Assembly (NCBI RefSeq): GCF_017562075.2
Contig: NC_054082.1
Span: 28,402,231 to 28,466,230 of the forward strand
Source of the DNA: Anopheles merus
Taxonomy: Eukaryota; Arthropoda; Insecta; Diptera; Culicidae
DNA: 64,000 bases
Direction of reading: 5' to 3'
Numbering within the stretch: position 1 is the stretch's first letter; each line of letters begins with the position of its first letter. The translations under genes and the position numbers were made by a program. Shown in pieces: positions 1 to 27,822 of this stretch. Under the pieces are notes generated by a model that was not told where the DNA came from, made no database searches, and saw only the letters and a program-made list of their open reading frames with translations.

Positions 1-133
1 TAACTATGTAATCAATAAAATACTTTTAAATATTAATTTGAAAAAATAGTGGAACATTCTTAACTTTCCATGTATTTGCCCGATTACAAAATCAGCAAAA
101 TCAACAAACGATCCCCCCCTCCCCTGGTACAGA

Positions 134-3100
134 TTACACATCCCCAATCACGATCGGTGTGCTGGAGGTGTACAGACTGGCCGCAAACACGATGTCGCGC
201 TTGATCGCGTTCGACGCTTCCTCCATCTTGCTGTGCAGCACCGGATCGCCGATGATGCGCGCCGCGTCCTTCACATTGCACAGCGTCTCGTTCAGCTGCT
301 GGATGCAGCGCACGATAATGCCCTCCTTGATGTCGGTCAGCAGCATAATTTCGGCGAACGGTTTGTTGCGCGCCCACTCGTACACCACCTCGGTCAGGCC
401 AAAGTTGAGCTCCTCCTTTTTGCACACATCAGTCACGCCGTACTGGCGCTCCACCAGCCGGATGTCGTTTTCCACCTCGCGAAACTGTGCCTCGGCCTGT
501 GGAGCGAACGAAAGCAAACGGTGGAGTATTGAGCAATCACATCAAAGCAATCACAGCAGCGCTATGCAAAGCACACCACTTACCTTTTGGAGCGTCTCGG
601 TCAGCTTGGGAGTGACGTCCGATTTCGCCTGAAACACCAGGCTGGAGAGCAGGGCAGCGATTTCGGCCGGCTGCAGATCGGTCAGTATGTTGCGCATCAC
701 CAGCTCCGTTATCATCAGCTCGTTCTGGCCCATCTCGCAAGCGACACGGCCCTTCATGGCCACTGAACGATAGAAACGATACAAACAAAACCCGCCTCAA
801 TATACGGTCCTCGACTACTCTTCGCCGCCTGCTTCGTTCTGAGCTGCGTGCCTACCTTGCTGCATATCGTCGATGTACTTGAGCTCCTGCAGCACCTGCA
901 GCTTCCGGCAGTAGTCCGGGTACAGCGAGAGACTTTCGTACGACGCCTGGTACTTGAGCTCGTCCAGCTTCCGCTCGAGCTGCTTGCGATCGTACACCAC
1001 AGCAAACTCGTGCTCAAAGTCGGCCATGCCCGTGTACGGCAGCCAACGGTTCAGCCGGCCCTGGGCTGTCTGCAGCTGTTGCGATAGCTCGAGATTGGTT
1101 AGATCGCGCGGGAACCGAACCAGCTCGAGCGTGCCAGTGACGGACCCGGCCTGCACCACCGTCGCATTCAGTTCGGCCAGCGCAGCGACGGCCTCAATCG
1201 TCGACTGGGACGGGGGCGCATCGCGGAACCGCGGTATGAGCCGATACTCCCAGCTGCGGATGATGGCGTTCGCGTCGCACTTGATCGTGTGCTTGGTCAG
1301 CTCGATCAGATTCACCGGAGCGAGGGTAAGCACGGCGTGGCCACCGACACCCTCGGGCAGGAAGGTTTGGTAGGGCAGTGCGAGCGACAGCATTTGATGC
1401 CAGAGCGGTCCCCGGTTGAGCGTTTCCGGCGATGCCGGCTGGGTTTTGCCACTCGCGCAATGATCCAGCACCAGCACGACCAGCTTCAGCTCTTTGTGCG
1501 ACTGCACCGAGACGGAGAGCAGTATGCCGAGCTTGTTGTAGTGGTGCTCGTCCGTTACCACGACAACGCGGCCTACCTTAAGCTCATTGATTGCCTTCGG
1601 TTGGCACAGTTGCTTGGGCTGGAGAGAAATGGAGAGCAAAAAGGAACAAATTGTTGGAACACGGCTCATTCTCAGAGGTATGCTGGTTTGCCCCTCCGAC
1701 CTATACTTACGAGCAGCTCATTTCGAAGGTTAAGGTACTCGCTGGCCGCTTCGTAAAACTCGCACAGCGGCTGCAGATGATCACTCAGCTTGCTCAGCGC
1801 GGACATCTTCTCCTGCACCTGGTTCAGCTCCAGCTTGCTCTGGGGCATCTGCTGGCGCTTGTCGAACTCCCGGAAGCTGTGCAGCATCATGTTCTCAACC
1901 GACACCAGCTCCACCCGCAACAGGTACAGCATCATCGCGTACGTCAGCCGGAACTGCGACTCCAGCCGGACCGGCTTGCCGAGTATCATCGTCTTCAGCT
2001 CGCCATCGAGCGGCAGGTTCTGCTTGCACAGGATGATGACCGTGCCGGTCTTGTCGAGACCGCGCCGCCCGGCCCGGCCCGCCATCTGCGTGTACTCGGA
2101 CGGTTGCAGCGGCCGGAACGCCTGCCCATCGAACTTGCGCGTACTGTCAAAGATGACCGTGCGCGCGGGCATGTTAACGCCCATCGCAAACGTCTCCGTC
2201 GCGAACAGTATCTTCACGAGTCCGCGGGCAAACAGCATCTCCACGATCTCCTTCAGGATGGGCAGGATGCCGCTGTGATGGATGCCGATGCCCCGCTCGA
2301 GGCAGCTCTGGATCTGCTGCACCTGCGGCAGCACACGATCGGCCGGCACCAGCCGCTGCAGGCACTGCTGGAAGAACGACGTGATGGCGTACTTTTCGCG
2401 CGCCGTCGTCAGATCGCACGACATGAGCGCTTCCGCGTTGTTGTCGCACCGGTTGCGCGACAGCGTGAACGCAACCACCGGCAGCTTCTCCTTCTTCTGC
2501 AGATGATCGATCAGCCCGACCCACAGGGTTTGCTCCTGCCGCTGGCTGTAGGGGCCGTTGTTGCGGCGGCCCGTGCTTTTCGCCTGCTTCGCCTCGTAGC
2601 TTTCCTTCGCCCGCCGGTACCCCTCCTGCACGAACTGGCTCTGCGCGTTCACGATCAGGAAGGAGTCGTCCTTCGACTTGCCGCCAAACCCGGTGTACAG
2701 GTAGTGCTCGAGCGGGACCGGCCGCTTGGCCGTGCTGACGACCCACACGCGCTTCTTCTTCGTCTTGCCCACCCAGTTGGCGAACTCGATCGTGTTCGGC
2801 ACGGTGGCGCTCAGCATCACGATGCAGACGTGGTCGGGCAGCAGGATCAGCACCTCCTCCCACACGTGCCCCCGGTCGGAGTCGGTGATGTAGTGCACCT
2901 CGTCGAAGATGACGTACTCGAGGTCGCGCGTAATGTCGCTGCCGCAGTACAGCATCGAGCGCAGGATCTCGGTCGTCATGATGAGGCAGGACGCGGTCGG
3001 ATCGATCTGTATGTCCCCGGTGATCAGCCCGACGTCCTGGAAGGTGGTCTTGAAGTCGCGATACTTCTGGTTCGACAGTGCCTTGATCGGGGACGTGTAG

Positions 3101-4152
3101 ATCGTTTTGGTCATGTGCTTTTTCGACAGGGCGATCGCGTACTCCGCCACGACCGTCTTGCCGGCGGACGTGTGCGCCGCCACGAACACGTGGCTGTGCT
3201 CCTCCAGTTTCAGGATGGCCTGCTTCTGGAAGATGTCCAGCTCGAACGGGAACCGGTGAGCCATGGAGGGGATTTTCACGTAGAAATCGTCCACCGGTTT
3301 CGAAATGTCCAGCATCTCGGCCCACTCGGCGCTCTGGAGCGCGTTGTTGGTGACGGTGGAAATTTTCAGCACCTGTTCGCCGGCCTCCTGCTCACCGGTC
3401 ACCGCCAGCAGACCCTCCTCCTCGTCGATACCCGCCGGCAGAGCTTCTTGCTGTGTGCCCTGCGTTGACTGGTCGTTGGTGGACAGTTTCGTTTGCAGCC
3501 CTTCCGGCAGCAGCTCGACGAACGCTTCCTCGCTGGCAATCGCGGACAGCAGATCGACCATACCGCTCTTCCCGCTGTCTTCCGTCGCGCGCGCACCGTC
3601 CATCCCGGTGGGCGGTGCCTCAAACTCAACCCCAGTAGCGAACCCGGGCGGGCACGATTTCAAATCCGTCTCGAACAGCGGGCTGGGTACTAGGCCGGCC
3701 AACACGCTTTCCGGTTCGTCGAACCCTCCCGGCCAGAAGGGAAAGTACGAGGCGGAACCGCGGGCCGAATCGATCGATTCGGTCGGTTCGCGTTGCAGCG
3801 ACATAGAGTTTTTGGCCGTCGAGCCCGCATTCTGCACCTGCGTTTCGATAAAGTCCAGCACCTTTCCCGTCTCCGGGCAGCGGTCCGGCACAATCCGGGT
3901 GCTGATCGGTGCGTGCGGAATGTCGTACAGCTGGTCGAAGGAGGGGTGCCGCGGTTCGAAGTACGGTTTGGGCTCGTGGAGGGGAATTTTCGGCTCGAGA
4001 ATAAACGCCCGCAGCAAGTCTTCCGTGTCTTCCACGATCGGCGGCGGTTCCTTCAACCAGGTCGGCTAGAATGAGCGTGAGCAAAGCGATCAGCGGAATT
4101 GCAGAGCGGAAAAGGAAAAATCGACTCTCCACAACATTACATCGAAACTCAT
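134..4152 (-). CDS. tst: Ski2 / Twister superkiller RNA helicase (SKIV2L ortholog)
   Basis: DExH-box RNA helicase of the Ski complex, which threads RNA into the cytoplasmic exosome for 3'-5' mRNA decay. Exons on the minus strand: 4141-4152, 1711-4065, 856-1618, 584-762, 134-496; 1223 residues, close to human SKIV2L (1246). The first exon encodes only M-S-F-D before a GTAATG donor; a 75-base intron ends at CTAG before PTWLKEPPP. Visible motifs: FPFWPGG in the N-terminal region near residue 114, Walker A AHTSAGKT (about 301-308), DEVH (392-395), SAT (423-425), a MGVNMPARTV segment and motif VI QMAGRAGRRGLD (664-675). The last three exons encode the arch and helical-bundle region, with KGRVACEMGQNELM, LNFGLTEVVYEWA and the C-terminal RRDIVFAASLYT-like block typical of Ski2. 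All phases close. The 5' end is compact: the upstream neighbour's poly(A) signal is only about 430 bases away. Confidence 0.96.
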
Positions 4153-4583
4153 GTTGAAGATATAGGGATGTTTTGGGGTTGAATGCGGGAGATTTCACTT
4201 CAGAACGGTTAAATATTGTCCAAAACACTGTTATTTACAACGACCGGCGTACGAAACCAGCCACATACGATGTGTTTTTTTCTGTTTTGTTTCTGATTTG
4301 CTGGTTCTTTGTATTTTTTTAGGTTCGGTTTAAAGGCGCCGATCGAAAGCTTGAGTTCTGACATTGTACCGTTAGAGCTGTCTGTGCTTAAAATTTAAAA
4401 CATACGTTGAGCGCAACTGAGCCACCGGCACTAATGTCGAACGAAATCACTACTTACCCTTTTTGAATTTCCCTTTTTTCACTAATTTAGCGTAATCTTT
4501 TTGTCGATTACAAATAGAAGTCGACCTTACGAATAAAACAACAACACGCCCACACGCTCATTGCTTCACAGCGTTAATAAACC

Positions 4584-4589
4584 TTTATT
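4584..4589 (-). terminator. Candidate poly(A) signal of the CGRRF1-type gene
   Basis: TTTATT on the plus strand reads AATAAA on the minus strand, about 870 bases downstream of the RING gene stop codon and upstream of tst. It is the best placed canonical signal between the two same-strand genes. Confidence 0.5.
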
Positions 4590-5430
4590 TAAAACACAAA
4601 TCAGTCATCCGTAGATAAAGACTTTTGATTCTTTTTTTCCGGTTATTTTTTTGCCTTTGCTAACACACACGCGCATCACTTACGTTTTCGTCTTTTTAAA
4701 AAAATCACAGCTACAGAAATAAACCTTATCGAAAACGGGTTCACGTATTGATATAGTTGGCTTGCAAACATTCTCAAACAAAACGAACCATTCGAACCGG
4801 CCACAGCATTCGTCGTGCACAAAACACCACCGATCTAGCTAGACCCCACTAGCTTGCCCCTTTGCCCTGCTGTTTATCCGAATGCAAAGCCATTCATGTT
4901 CGTATATCGTAAATGTCCACCCCATTCCTCAAAGGACGCACTGCTTTTCCGTCCCTTATCAGCGAATCGGCGATTTGCTTGCACGCGATACTTTTGCTTT
5001 CCCCAGCGCGTAGTCTGAGCTTTACTCGCCGATCAAGGGGCTGCTGGCGGGGGAACGTATTTGGAACGAAAACCCTTACCACTGAAACGTACCTAAAACT
5101 AATACTTAACATTGTTGCTTTTCTTCATATTATAATCGTGTTTTTTACTCTCCCTCTCCTAGCTCTTCAAACACATTCTAGTGCTTGCTTTTTCCATTTC
5201 TTTTGCCGGAAGACAAATCCAGAACCCAGATGACCAATCAGCCAACCGAAATGGAAGCCGCCCTGCCGCGGATCCAACGCGAACCGAACCGAACGCGATC
5301 GCTCTCGTCCAATCCACCCACACGGCCTCGTCCCGGCTCAGCCATCGGTCCCCTTCGTTCCGTTGTTCAGCTTCAACGCTCCTTCCGCTGCCCCTTGCTG
5401 TCCTGTCGACCGGACACATATCGACGCGTT

Positions 5431-5455
5431 CGGCGGCGGCGGCGGCGGCGGCGGC
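5431..5455. repeat. (CGG)n trinucleotide repeat
   Basis: About eight CGG units. On the gene strand this is a CCG run beginning about 5 bases after the stop codon of the CGRRF1-type gene, so it lies in the 3'UTR. Confidence 0.9.
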
Positions 5456-5459
5456 TGCT

Positions 5460-20531
<15,072 letters not shown>

Positions 20532-21131
20532 CTTCGCTTGTCGCTGTGCTGGTGTTGCTGGACACTTGAAAGTATTTGTATACGGTGCGATTACTTCAGC
20601 ACCCGTTCCGGTATGCGCCTTTTTCTTCGCTTCACTTCGGCTTTTAAAACACACAGATCAAGCTGTATATGTCACGAAAAACACGCGCGCATGCGAACAC
20701 ACACAACACACAGACAGCAATACAAACTCACTATTGGATGATGTTTTTGATAATAAATAAAATTAAGTCAAACTCGAGCCAGCCAAACAAACAAACAAAC
20801 AAACACTACAGTTTTCGTTCAAGCAAGCACGCGACGATATCTTACGGCGCACAAGCATCCGATCAGCATACTATGGATCGCGATCTCGTTTTGATCTCGA
20901 ACCGGACCGCAGCGGGACGAGTGTTGCCGATCACAACAACATCAGCCCAACAGTCACGCGCTGCCACGGTGTGACGACAGATGGGACACGGGGAAAGAGA
21001 AAGTAACCCGAATGAAGATCGTTCGTTTTGCCGTTTGCTTGTTTGATCGTTCGAGTTTTCCTATATCGTTCGCACTTTTATGCTGCCTGTGCTCGATGTT
21101 TGCTTGCTTTAAGCGCCGGCGTTTACATACA

Positions 21132-21136
<5 letters not shown>

Positions 21137-21171
<35 letters not shown>
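21137..21171. repeat. (AC)n microsatellite
   Basis: About 35 bases of perfect AC repeat, roughly 600 bases upstream of the CGRRF1-type start codon. Confidence 0.95.
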
Positions 21172-21174
<3 letters not shown>

Positions 21175-24100
21175 AATATACACCGCGGCCACTTCGCTCA
21201 CGTGCCTCTGCTCGTCCGCTTATCCGCACACGCACGCAGCAAGAAATGGTGTTATGTTGTTGCGCAGTTTCCGAGTGGATGAACTTTCACGCAAACGAAC
21301 CGCGCGCACCACACTGCTGAGTTGATTAACCTCTCTCCGCGCCGCGGATCGGCGCAGCTTTCGCTCTGGTCCGGACGTTCAGAACGGTATTCTCGCGCGA
21401 CCGCTCGCCAGAAGTGCTTGCGTCTGTCGATCGATCAGGTCTTCGTCGTTTGTCGGGTCGCACACAGCTCGTTAACGTTGGCGACCATTTAAACAGCTCT
21501 TACGCTTGTGCAGTGTACTTTTATGCTCACCTAACCACCCCCGCGCGTCCAAGGTTTGTATGCACACACGTCAAACAACAGCCTGCAGCGTGCAAACAAC
21601 GTCAGCGTGAATCGACCACGGCAAACTATTGGGGTAGCGATGTTTCCCGACCGAATTGCCCGCACATTGCCTCCGCTTCTCACCAGCGCTGAAACATAAC
21701 TGAACCCTGCGTGAATGCGTCCGCGCCCGGTCGGTGTGGCTTCAGTGGATGCCTCCCCACCGCTGCCGTTACGGCCGCGAGCGTTCGCGAACGGGCAGCA
21801 GCCGGATGAAGCAGCGGCTCGCTGTCGGCCGAGCCGAATCGAGCGAATGGTGCCTGGTGCAAGGGCGGCGGAGCGCGATCGTGCACAAGATGAAAAGAAT
21901 AAGCGATGCTGGTGATGGTGGGGGGCAAAACTAGCTGCAGTCCAGCAGCAGCAGCATCAAGCCCGCGGTGCACTTTGCTGCCGACCGTGTATCGTTCGTT
22001 GCGCACGAGTTCAGTAAGGTGTTGTTGATATCGTTTTTGTTGGTTTCCTTTTTTTTGTTGTTTTCGGTTTGGTTTATCGTATTTCTGCTTCCCAATGTTC
22101 GTGGCCAGGCTGTTCTAAAGCATCCTGTTTGTGGCGATCGACCGTCAAGCTGTCAGCTGAATACGCCCCGACGGATGCGCTACTCTCGATGCGCGGTTCG
22201 ATCTACTCGGCTGCCAAAAATGGGAAGCGATCGTGCAGGATTCGCTTTGATACCTGTTTCTGTTTTGTACAAGTTTGCTTCACCGTTCGAGTGATTGGCA
22301 CAACATGAAATTAAGAAGACGTGTTCGAATTGGTAGTCGTCCTACATCCATTTGTTCTTCAATAATCACTTCATCCGCGCTGAAAAGAAAAGCCAAAAAG
22401 TATGGGTATTACTTGATACAGCTAAAACGATCGTTCTCGTAGGCAAACTACCCAAACCCCTTTCCCCGATTGAGCTTCATTTCGAAGTCCAATTCTCTGC
22501 ATACCAAAGCAACATAACGAAGGTAAGATTCTGGCAGGAACGGTCCCACTGCACACTACCGATTGCTTCGGCAGCCTTTCTTTTTTGGCTAAAGTGCTAA
22601 TATATTACATCATGTTATAGGAATGTTTCCTCCCTCTCCTTGAAGTGCGGTCGGGAGGTTTTGCCTTTGAGCAGCACGCCAACGAGAGGTTGTTTCGATC
22701 GTTCCGCCTGCTCCGAGCCCTCACAATCAGCCTTATCGCGTTTGCACCGATGTTTGCACAGTTGATTCTGTAGTTTTACTCTCTCTCTCTCTTCCTTCTA
22801 TACTGCCGCGTACATGTTGTTGGCGCACTGGCTGCTGCTGATGGGACGGAGGAGCTCGTTTCGTTTTCTTCCAACACACGGCTGGCTAACTAGATTGCTT
22901 ACGGGGTTCGGTTTGCTTCCTTCCGGCGGCGATGACATTATCGGCTGGAGCGGACCCGTCGTCGTCGTCATGCATGCGCGTCCACCACCAGGAAGGACAT
23001 TTATGTTTGCTCAGAAGTTCATTGATGTTGTACATGTACACACACACACACACACCAGTGGCGGTGGTACCTGACCGGCTACGACCTTCCTTCTCTTGCT
23101 CACTGCGCTTTCTATCGTTTTCTTTACCAATTTTCCTCTCCCACTCTTTCTCTCTCTCGCTCTGTGCTCGCTGCAGTGTGTTTGTGTTGTGTAGTTGCAC
23201 AAGTACAAGTGCGTCGTCCCACGAAGGGCAGACTTTGGGTGCTGTTGCCGTTGGTGATGATGCGCCGTGCTGGTGCGGTGTTTCGCTTTATCCCCACCAG
23301 TCGGGGTAGGCGTCGTCCTTCGCCGGGTAGGTTCTTGTTTATATTTTACATCGATACAGCTGTGGGAGGGAAGGGCTGCCCGACGGTGTTGTCTGGAGGG
23401 CAAACCTTTTAATGCCAGGTACTACCACTACTACTGCTGCTGCTGCTACGGTACTTGGCGAGAAAGTGTGCCTTAAACAAGGTTTTGTCCGTTGAGATGA
23501 AAACGCGCAGTAAAATAAAATAAAACCAACAATTTACTTCCATTCCCTTTTATAGCCTCATTTTGGGGCAACTAAACCCCGAAATACCGTTTAACGTTAA
23601 GCCGTAGAGCCACCTCCTATCCGTTCGATCTACAGCCGAGAGTCGGCTTTTCGTTCGCCAATTTCTATTCTCCCTTTTTTTGCTTGCCTGCCGAACCCAA
23701 CCCTAGCCCACACGCCAGCCCTAACGGTGCACCAGCCCCGATGATCGTGGGATGAAGAAAGTACAAAAGCAGCAGCAAAAAAAGGTGCAAAAATTTGGGA
23801 CACAGCATTTATCCATGCCACAGTTTCCCTTGGCGGTACACTTCCGCCGGCCGACGGTGGGAAACGGTGGAGTAAGTCGTCCCACGGCAGCGACCGGCTC
23901 TGAGAATTGACCGTGTTTGCATGCAGAATTTGGCACATTTATTAGCATCATCCCGGGGGGCTTTGGCACCAACCAAAAAAAAAAGGCTTGGAGATGATGA
24001 TGGATGTGAGATAAGACTCTATTATTCCACCGATACAACAACAAAAAAACAGCAACAGCACAATATCATCACACATCTGGTTTTCTTCGAAATGGCAAGA

Positions 24101-25171
24101 ATTAGAATAGGGGACGATAAGTGGGCTAAACAAATTTGCATTGCTCTGGTTGTTTGCTCAACACATAATCGGGTGGGCCAAAACTTTCGCCCTTATCGTG
24201 CTGCTTGCTGTTCACCTAGATCCGACATCTCTGTACGCACCACAACAAAGTGGCATCTTCTAGAACTTCTGCCCCAAGGTTGGCAGGCGTATCGCATTAC
24301 GACAAGCGATGCTGCCAGCGGCCACACACACACATTGCTTTGGGAAGCGATTTTCCGCATTTTTCTGCGCACGATACGCAGTATGCTATCTGGTCCAACT
24401 ACACTCTATTGCGTACGTACCTGCCTGCTACTGGCGGCTCTCTTCGGCGTGGTATTATCGTTTGGCCTGTACACGCACTGTTAATGCAATACGCAGAACC
24501 GCAACCGCTTTTTTCTTCTTTCTTTTCTGGCTTTGCTACCAGCCTCGCGCACAAAAACCATAGTTTCCTTCCATTAGTCACGTTTGTTATTGAACGAGGG
24601 GGGTTGTGTGTGAGTGTGTTTTTTTTTCTTCTGCGGGCAAGAAAAACATTCGATAGCAGTTTGGCGCACGCTACCAAGCATCAGCTGATTCAAAAATTAC
24701 CCCACCACATTTGACAGGCTGTCGACAGCTGACGGGAAGAGGTATTTTGCCCATGCAGCACAAAATAATCCCTGGGCAAAATTTAAAACAGCCGTTGGAG
24801 CTGGAAATACCTCGAGAAACAATTATTTTAAGGCTTTAGTAATTGTTACTCGCAATAAGAAAGTTGAAAATGTTGAGAAATTGCAAAATTTGAGAGAATT
24901 GTATTAATTTGTTTTATTAAACTAATATTTCAAAAAACAAAAAATACTAGGACTGGTATAAAATGAGCATATCACTCCATGTATTATAAGACAAAAAAGA
25001 ATCTAAAGGAATAATCTTGTATTGCACTTCTTCCTCATCTTCTGCTATTATCCCAGTGTCTCTACTCCACCTTCACATTATCTGATCAATCGTATCGATC
25101 TGCAACATGATGATGATAATGATGGATTGACAGCATGAATAATAAAACAAAAGAAATGTAGATACACTCCA

Positions 25172-25206
25172 GCCCCCACCCCCACCCCCCGCCCCCTCCT
25201 CCCCCT
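25172..25206 (-). repeat. C-run block; G-quadruplex-capable on the minus strand
   Basis: Five runs of five or six C separated by one to three bases. The minus strand therefore has five consecutive runs of at least five G. Confidence 0.8.
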
Positions 25207-26436
25207 TAAAAAAATGGTGGGTCACAGTCACACAGGTGTCGCACGAACATTATTTACAGCTTCTGGCCTGTCCCGCTGCACTGCCACAGGACACCCAGGA
25301 CGAGCAGTTCCCACCACCGGTCACAGTGTGTGTGTGTGTCTGTGTGCCCGAATGGAACTAGGTACCGACCGACCTAAACACACGCGCCAACCCAACCCAA
25401 CTCAACTCAACCCACCGACAGGGCCAGGCCAGCCACACGACGGAACAAATTTGTTTTGTTTTTCACCGTTACCATGGTAGCAAACTTTTTCACCCTTCCC
25501 TTCATCAGAACGATTTTCTTCGCAGTCCTAGGGGTACGGCGCAACCCGAATCCGGTGCTCCAGTGAGCTAGGCGCGTGCAGCACGAGCACATTCGACCCA
25601 GAGAAACAGGAAGAACGTTCACCACGCAGCGTGTATCCACTGGATACTGGCTACACCTTCCGTCCAGCGAAAAAAGAGAGAAAAAAACATTGAAAAGTCA
25701 CGCCAAAGACTCCGCGAAACCGCGCTAAAATATTCATCCGGCTGGGCTGCCCCGAAGGTCTGCAAATGTTGTGGTCATTCTTCCGGCCGATGGTCCTGGT
25801 CTCTCACTTTTTCACTGTGTGGTAAACCTGGTGGTGTACCTGGTGTGAGAAATAGTATGCCGCGCTAGTGCACTGCAAAACGGGTGTCGAAGTGAGGGGC
25901 GAAACAATCGGAAAGCAAGTGTGAATTTCGTGGGGTCTGCGCGATCGATTTTCGCTCATTCAGTTTTGCCACGACAAGGTAAGAAATCGAGCAGAGCCAT
26001 TGCCTGGCGATTGGACCCGCCCGTGGACCGCTGAGCGTTGTACGGAACGAGTGTACTACTACTACTGCTGCTTAACTACTACACGGATTGCTTTCCAATG
26101 GGTGGCCCGAGCTTCACGTGCAAGAAGAACCTGGTAACGACGCACCCCGATACCAGGTGGTGATCTGAACAAGTGCATAGATAAGTGCGAAAAGTGCAAG
26201 AGTTTCGAATAGTAAAGAAACGCAGGACAAACCGCCCAACAAAACGCTCCAGGTGTCCTTCGGCGCCATTGCGTGTGACGCGAACGGGTCAGTGCGAAGT
26301 GAATCGAAGATACTACCTGCCTGCGCGGAACCAGCACATCAACGTCAGGGGCCCTATACTGGAAGTCAAGCGTACTGCGACCACGACCACCACCCATCCA
26401 CAACCCGCACCGAACGGTAGCAACGTGGCGGTCCGT

Positions 26437-26504
26437 ATGGACAAATGGTTCGGGGAGAAACGGTTGTGGTTGTTTGGTAATCATTTACCGCTACTACCAC
26501 GCAG
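26437..26504 (+). CDS. Candidate first coding exon of an extended CDKL transcript
   Basis: ATG at 26437 opens 22 codons (MDKWFGEKRLWLF, then GNHLPLLPR) and ends in phase 2 at a good donor (CGCAG then GTAATT). The phase matches the exon at 30990-31058, which in turn matches the kinase exon at 32175. The exon lies 4.5 kb upstream of the next. It could instead be an untranslated exon or belong to nothing; family homology cannot be judged for so short a peptide. Confidence 0.35.
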
Positions 26505-27187
26505 GTAATTATGTCCAGCCTAGGTACCCCATATTTCACAAACATCCGCTCCACGAGCATTGTCGAAATGCAAGATGGCGTTAATCAAAGGATGCGTTGG
26601 AAACGATAAAGAGTTACAATAATACAAAATGGTTGGCTTTCTGTAGTCACCCACCGCGGGGCCAATCCAGTTTCAATCCCGCACGGTACTGGTGCTGGCC
26701 AGCCTTTCCGGTAGCTAAGGATAATGGGGCCGCAGTGGCGTGCAGTGCTTTGAACTCCTCGCAATAATAAACCCCCGCTTTGCTTGCCTGCCCCTCAAAA
26801 CACAGCACAGCCTGCTGAGAACGATTTTGCGAGCGAGGGAAAGAGAGAAAACGAAATGAGAGTAAGAGAGTGCGGGATAGAGGACTTCGTTCATAAGTAA
26901 AGAGTTATTTATGAGTCCAATTTTCCAAGTTCGCCCCCTGTTCGTCCCCTAATGCAAAACAAAACCGGTCGATTGGCATGTTTTTTGGCATAATCGAACC
27001 AGCGAACCACACACGAGACTGATGAGCGCAATGAAAGCGAAATCATGAATGGCAATGTAAAAACACGGGGCCAGGAAAAGCGGGAAGAGGATGGCCCACC
27101 CGCCCCTTTGCTCGAACCAGTTTGTTTTGAACCCGGTGCGGTTGTGCACGTGCATGTGTACTTTGTTGTTCCTGCTCAACTGTTCGC

Positions 27188-27193
27188 TTTATT
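27188..27193 (-). terminator. Poly(A) signal of the small secreted-protein gene
   Basis: TTTATT on the plus strand reads AATAAA on the minus strand, about 135 bases downstream of the stop codon at 27327. Confidence 0.65.
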
Positions 27194-27273
27194 TTCTTTA
27201 GTTTCGATTTTGCACACATCGTCATCAGTCGTCAGCCGTCTAGCTGCTGGATGTAGCACGCAAAAGCTGCGGA

Positions 27274-27288
27274 GGGGGGGGGGGGGGG
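27274..27288. repeat. Poly-G homopolymer
   Basis: Fifteen consecutive G in the plus strand (poly-C in the 3'UTR of the secreted-protein gene), directly after GGA. Confidence 0.9.
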
Positions 27289-27326
27289 AATGCCATTATC
27301 GATCCGAACTGCACGACGAACCCTAC

Positions 27327-27686
27327 CTACTTCCGGCCGGGGAAGGTGGGCGGCGTGATGACGGGTGAACCGGTGCCACCGCCATTGGCCGGCGGTGTTG
27401 CGGTTGTCGTCGAAAGTGGCGGCAGGCCAGTGGTAGTGGTTGGGTTCTCCGGCACCACACTTCCGTCCGCCATGATGTACACGGTGTCCGCAAACACGAT
27501 CGAGAGATTGTTGATCGTGTCCGCCGTGACCGAGGTGGCACCTTCCGGCAGATGGATGTCCATGTTCTTCTGAGCGCCTAGGTTGGACTGAAGGCTAACT
27601 GGTAGCGCTCGGACCGGGTTGGAGGCGGCAAACGGTGCGACAGCAACCAGCAGAGCGGAAGCAACGACAATCAGCTTGGCAGCCAT
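27327..27686 (-). CDS. Small secreted protein of unknown function
   Basis: Single-exon frame of 119 residues. The first 20-23 residues (KLIVVASALLVAVAPFAA, ending near SNP) look like a cleavable signal peptide. The mature part has a DTINNLSIVFADTVYIMADG segment and then a Thr/Pro/Gly-rich tail (TTTTGLPPLSTTTATPP), which could be O-glycosylated. There are no cysteines. A TATAAA box lies about 140 bases upstream and an AATAAA about 135 bases downstream, so it looks like a complete, strongly expressed small gene. I do not recognise the family. If the extended CDKL model is right, this gene sits antisense inside that gene's long intron. Confidence 0.75.
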   Translation of the reverse strand: MAAKLIVVASALLVAVAPFAASNPVRALPVSLQSNLGAQKNMDIHLPEGATSVTADTINNLSIVFADTVYIMADGSVVPENPTTTTGLPPLSTTTATPPANGGGTGSPVITPPTFPGRK

Positions 27687-27822
27687 CTTTTCAGGAAGGA
27701 GTGGGGTGTATAGGGGTGCGTTTTGCTGAAAGTGTGAGGATTGTGGGCGATGTTGGGTTGGGTTTGTCCACCGGTTAACTGCAGGCTACTGTGTGACAAT
27801 TTGGCCGAACCATACGCGACCA

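Larger units (their letters stand above)
4153..5459 (-). other. Promoter/5'UTR of tst and 3'UTR of the CGRRF1-type gene
   Basis: No coding exon was found here. The part nearest 5459 is 3'UTR of the upstream minus-strand RING gene, probably ending at the signal near 4584. The rest (4153 to about 4560), AT-rich, should hold the tst promoter and 5'UTR. No convincing TATA box was seen. Confidence 0.6.
20532..26436. other. Intergenic region, promoter side of the CGRRF1-type gene
   Basis: No supported coding exon on either strand. It contains an AC microsatellite (21137-21171), a CpG-rich patch (21335-21480) that could be a transcription start region, CT-rich runs near 22778 and 23145, and a C-run block (25172-25206). 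A good donor (ACAAG then GTAAGAAATC, 25979) may end a 5' untranslated exon on the plus strand. Confidence 0.55.

Noticed and set aside
14..19. AATAAA on the plus strand at the left edge
   Set aside because: It might end a plus-strand gene lying left of the window, but no coding evidence is present and the sequence is simply AT-rich.
2174..3325. 383-codon open frame on the minus strand
   Set aside because: Out-of-frame shadow of the same helicase exon; composition is Arg/Gly/Ala-rich, typical of a shifted GC-rich gene.
1591..3468. 625-codon open frame on the plus strand
   Set aside because: It lies antisense to the Ski2 helicase exon and exists because of GC-rich third positions. It has no recognisable domain and the helicase frame is conserved.
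4054..4056. TTG codon as a start for the Ski2 helicase
   Set aside because: A 12-base first exon with ATG at 4150-4152, a good donor and a CTAG acceptor gives a proper start in phase.
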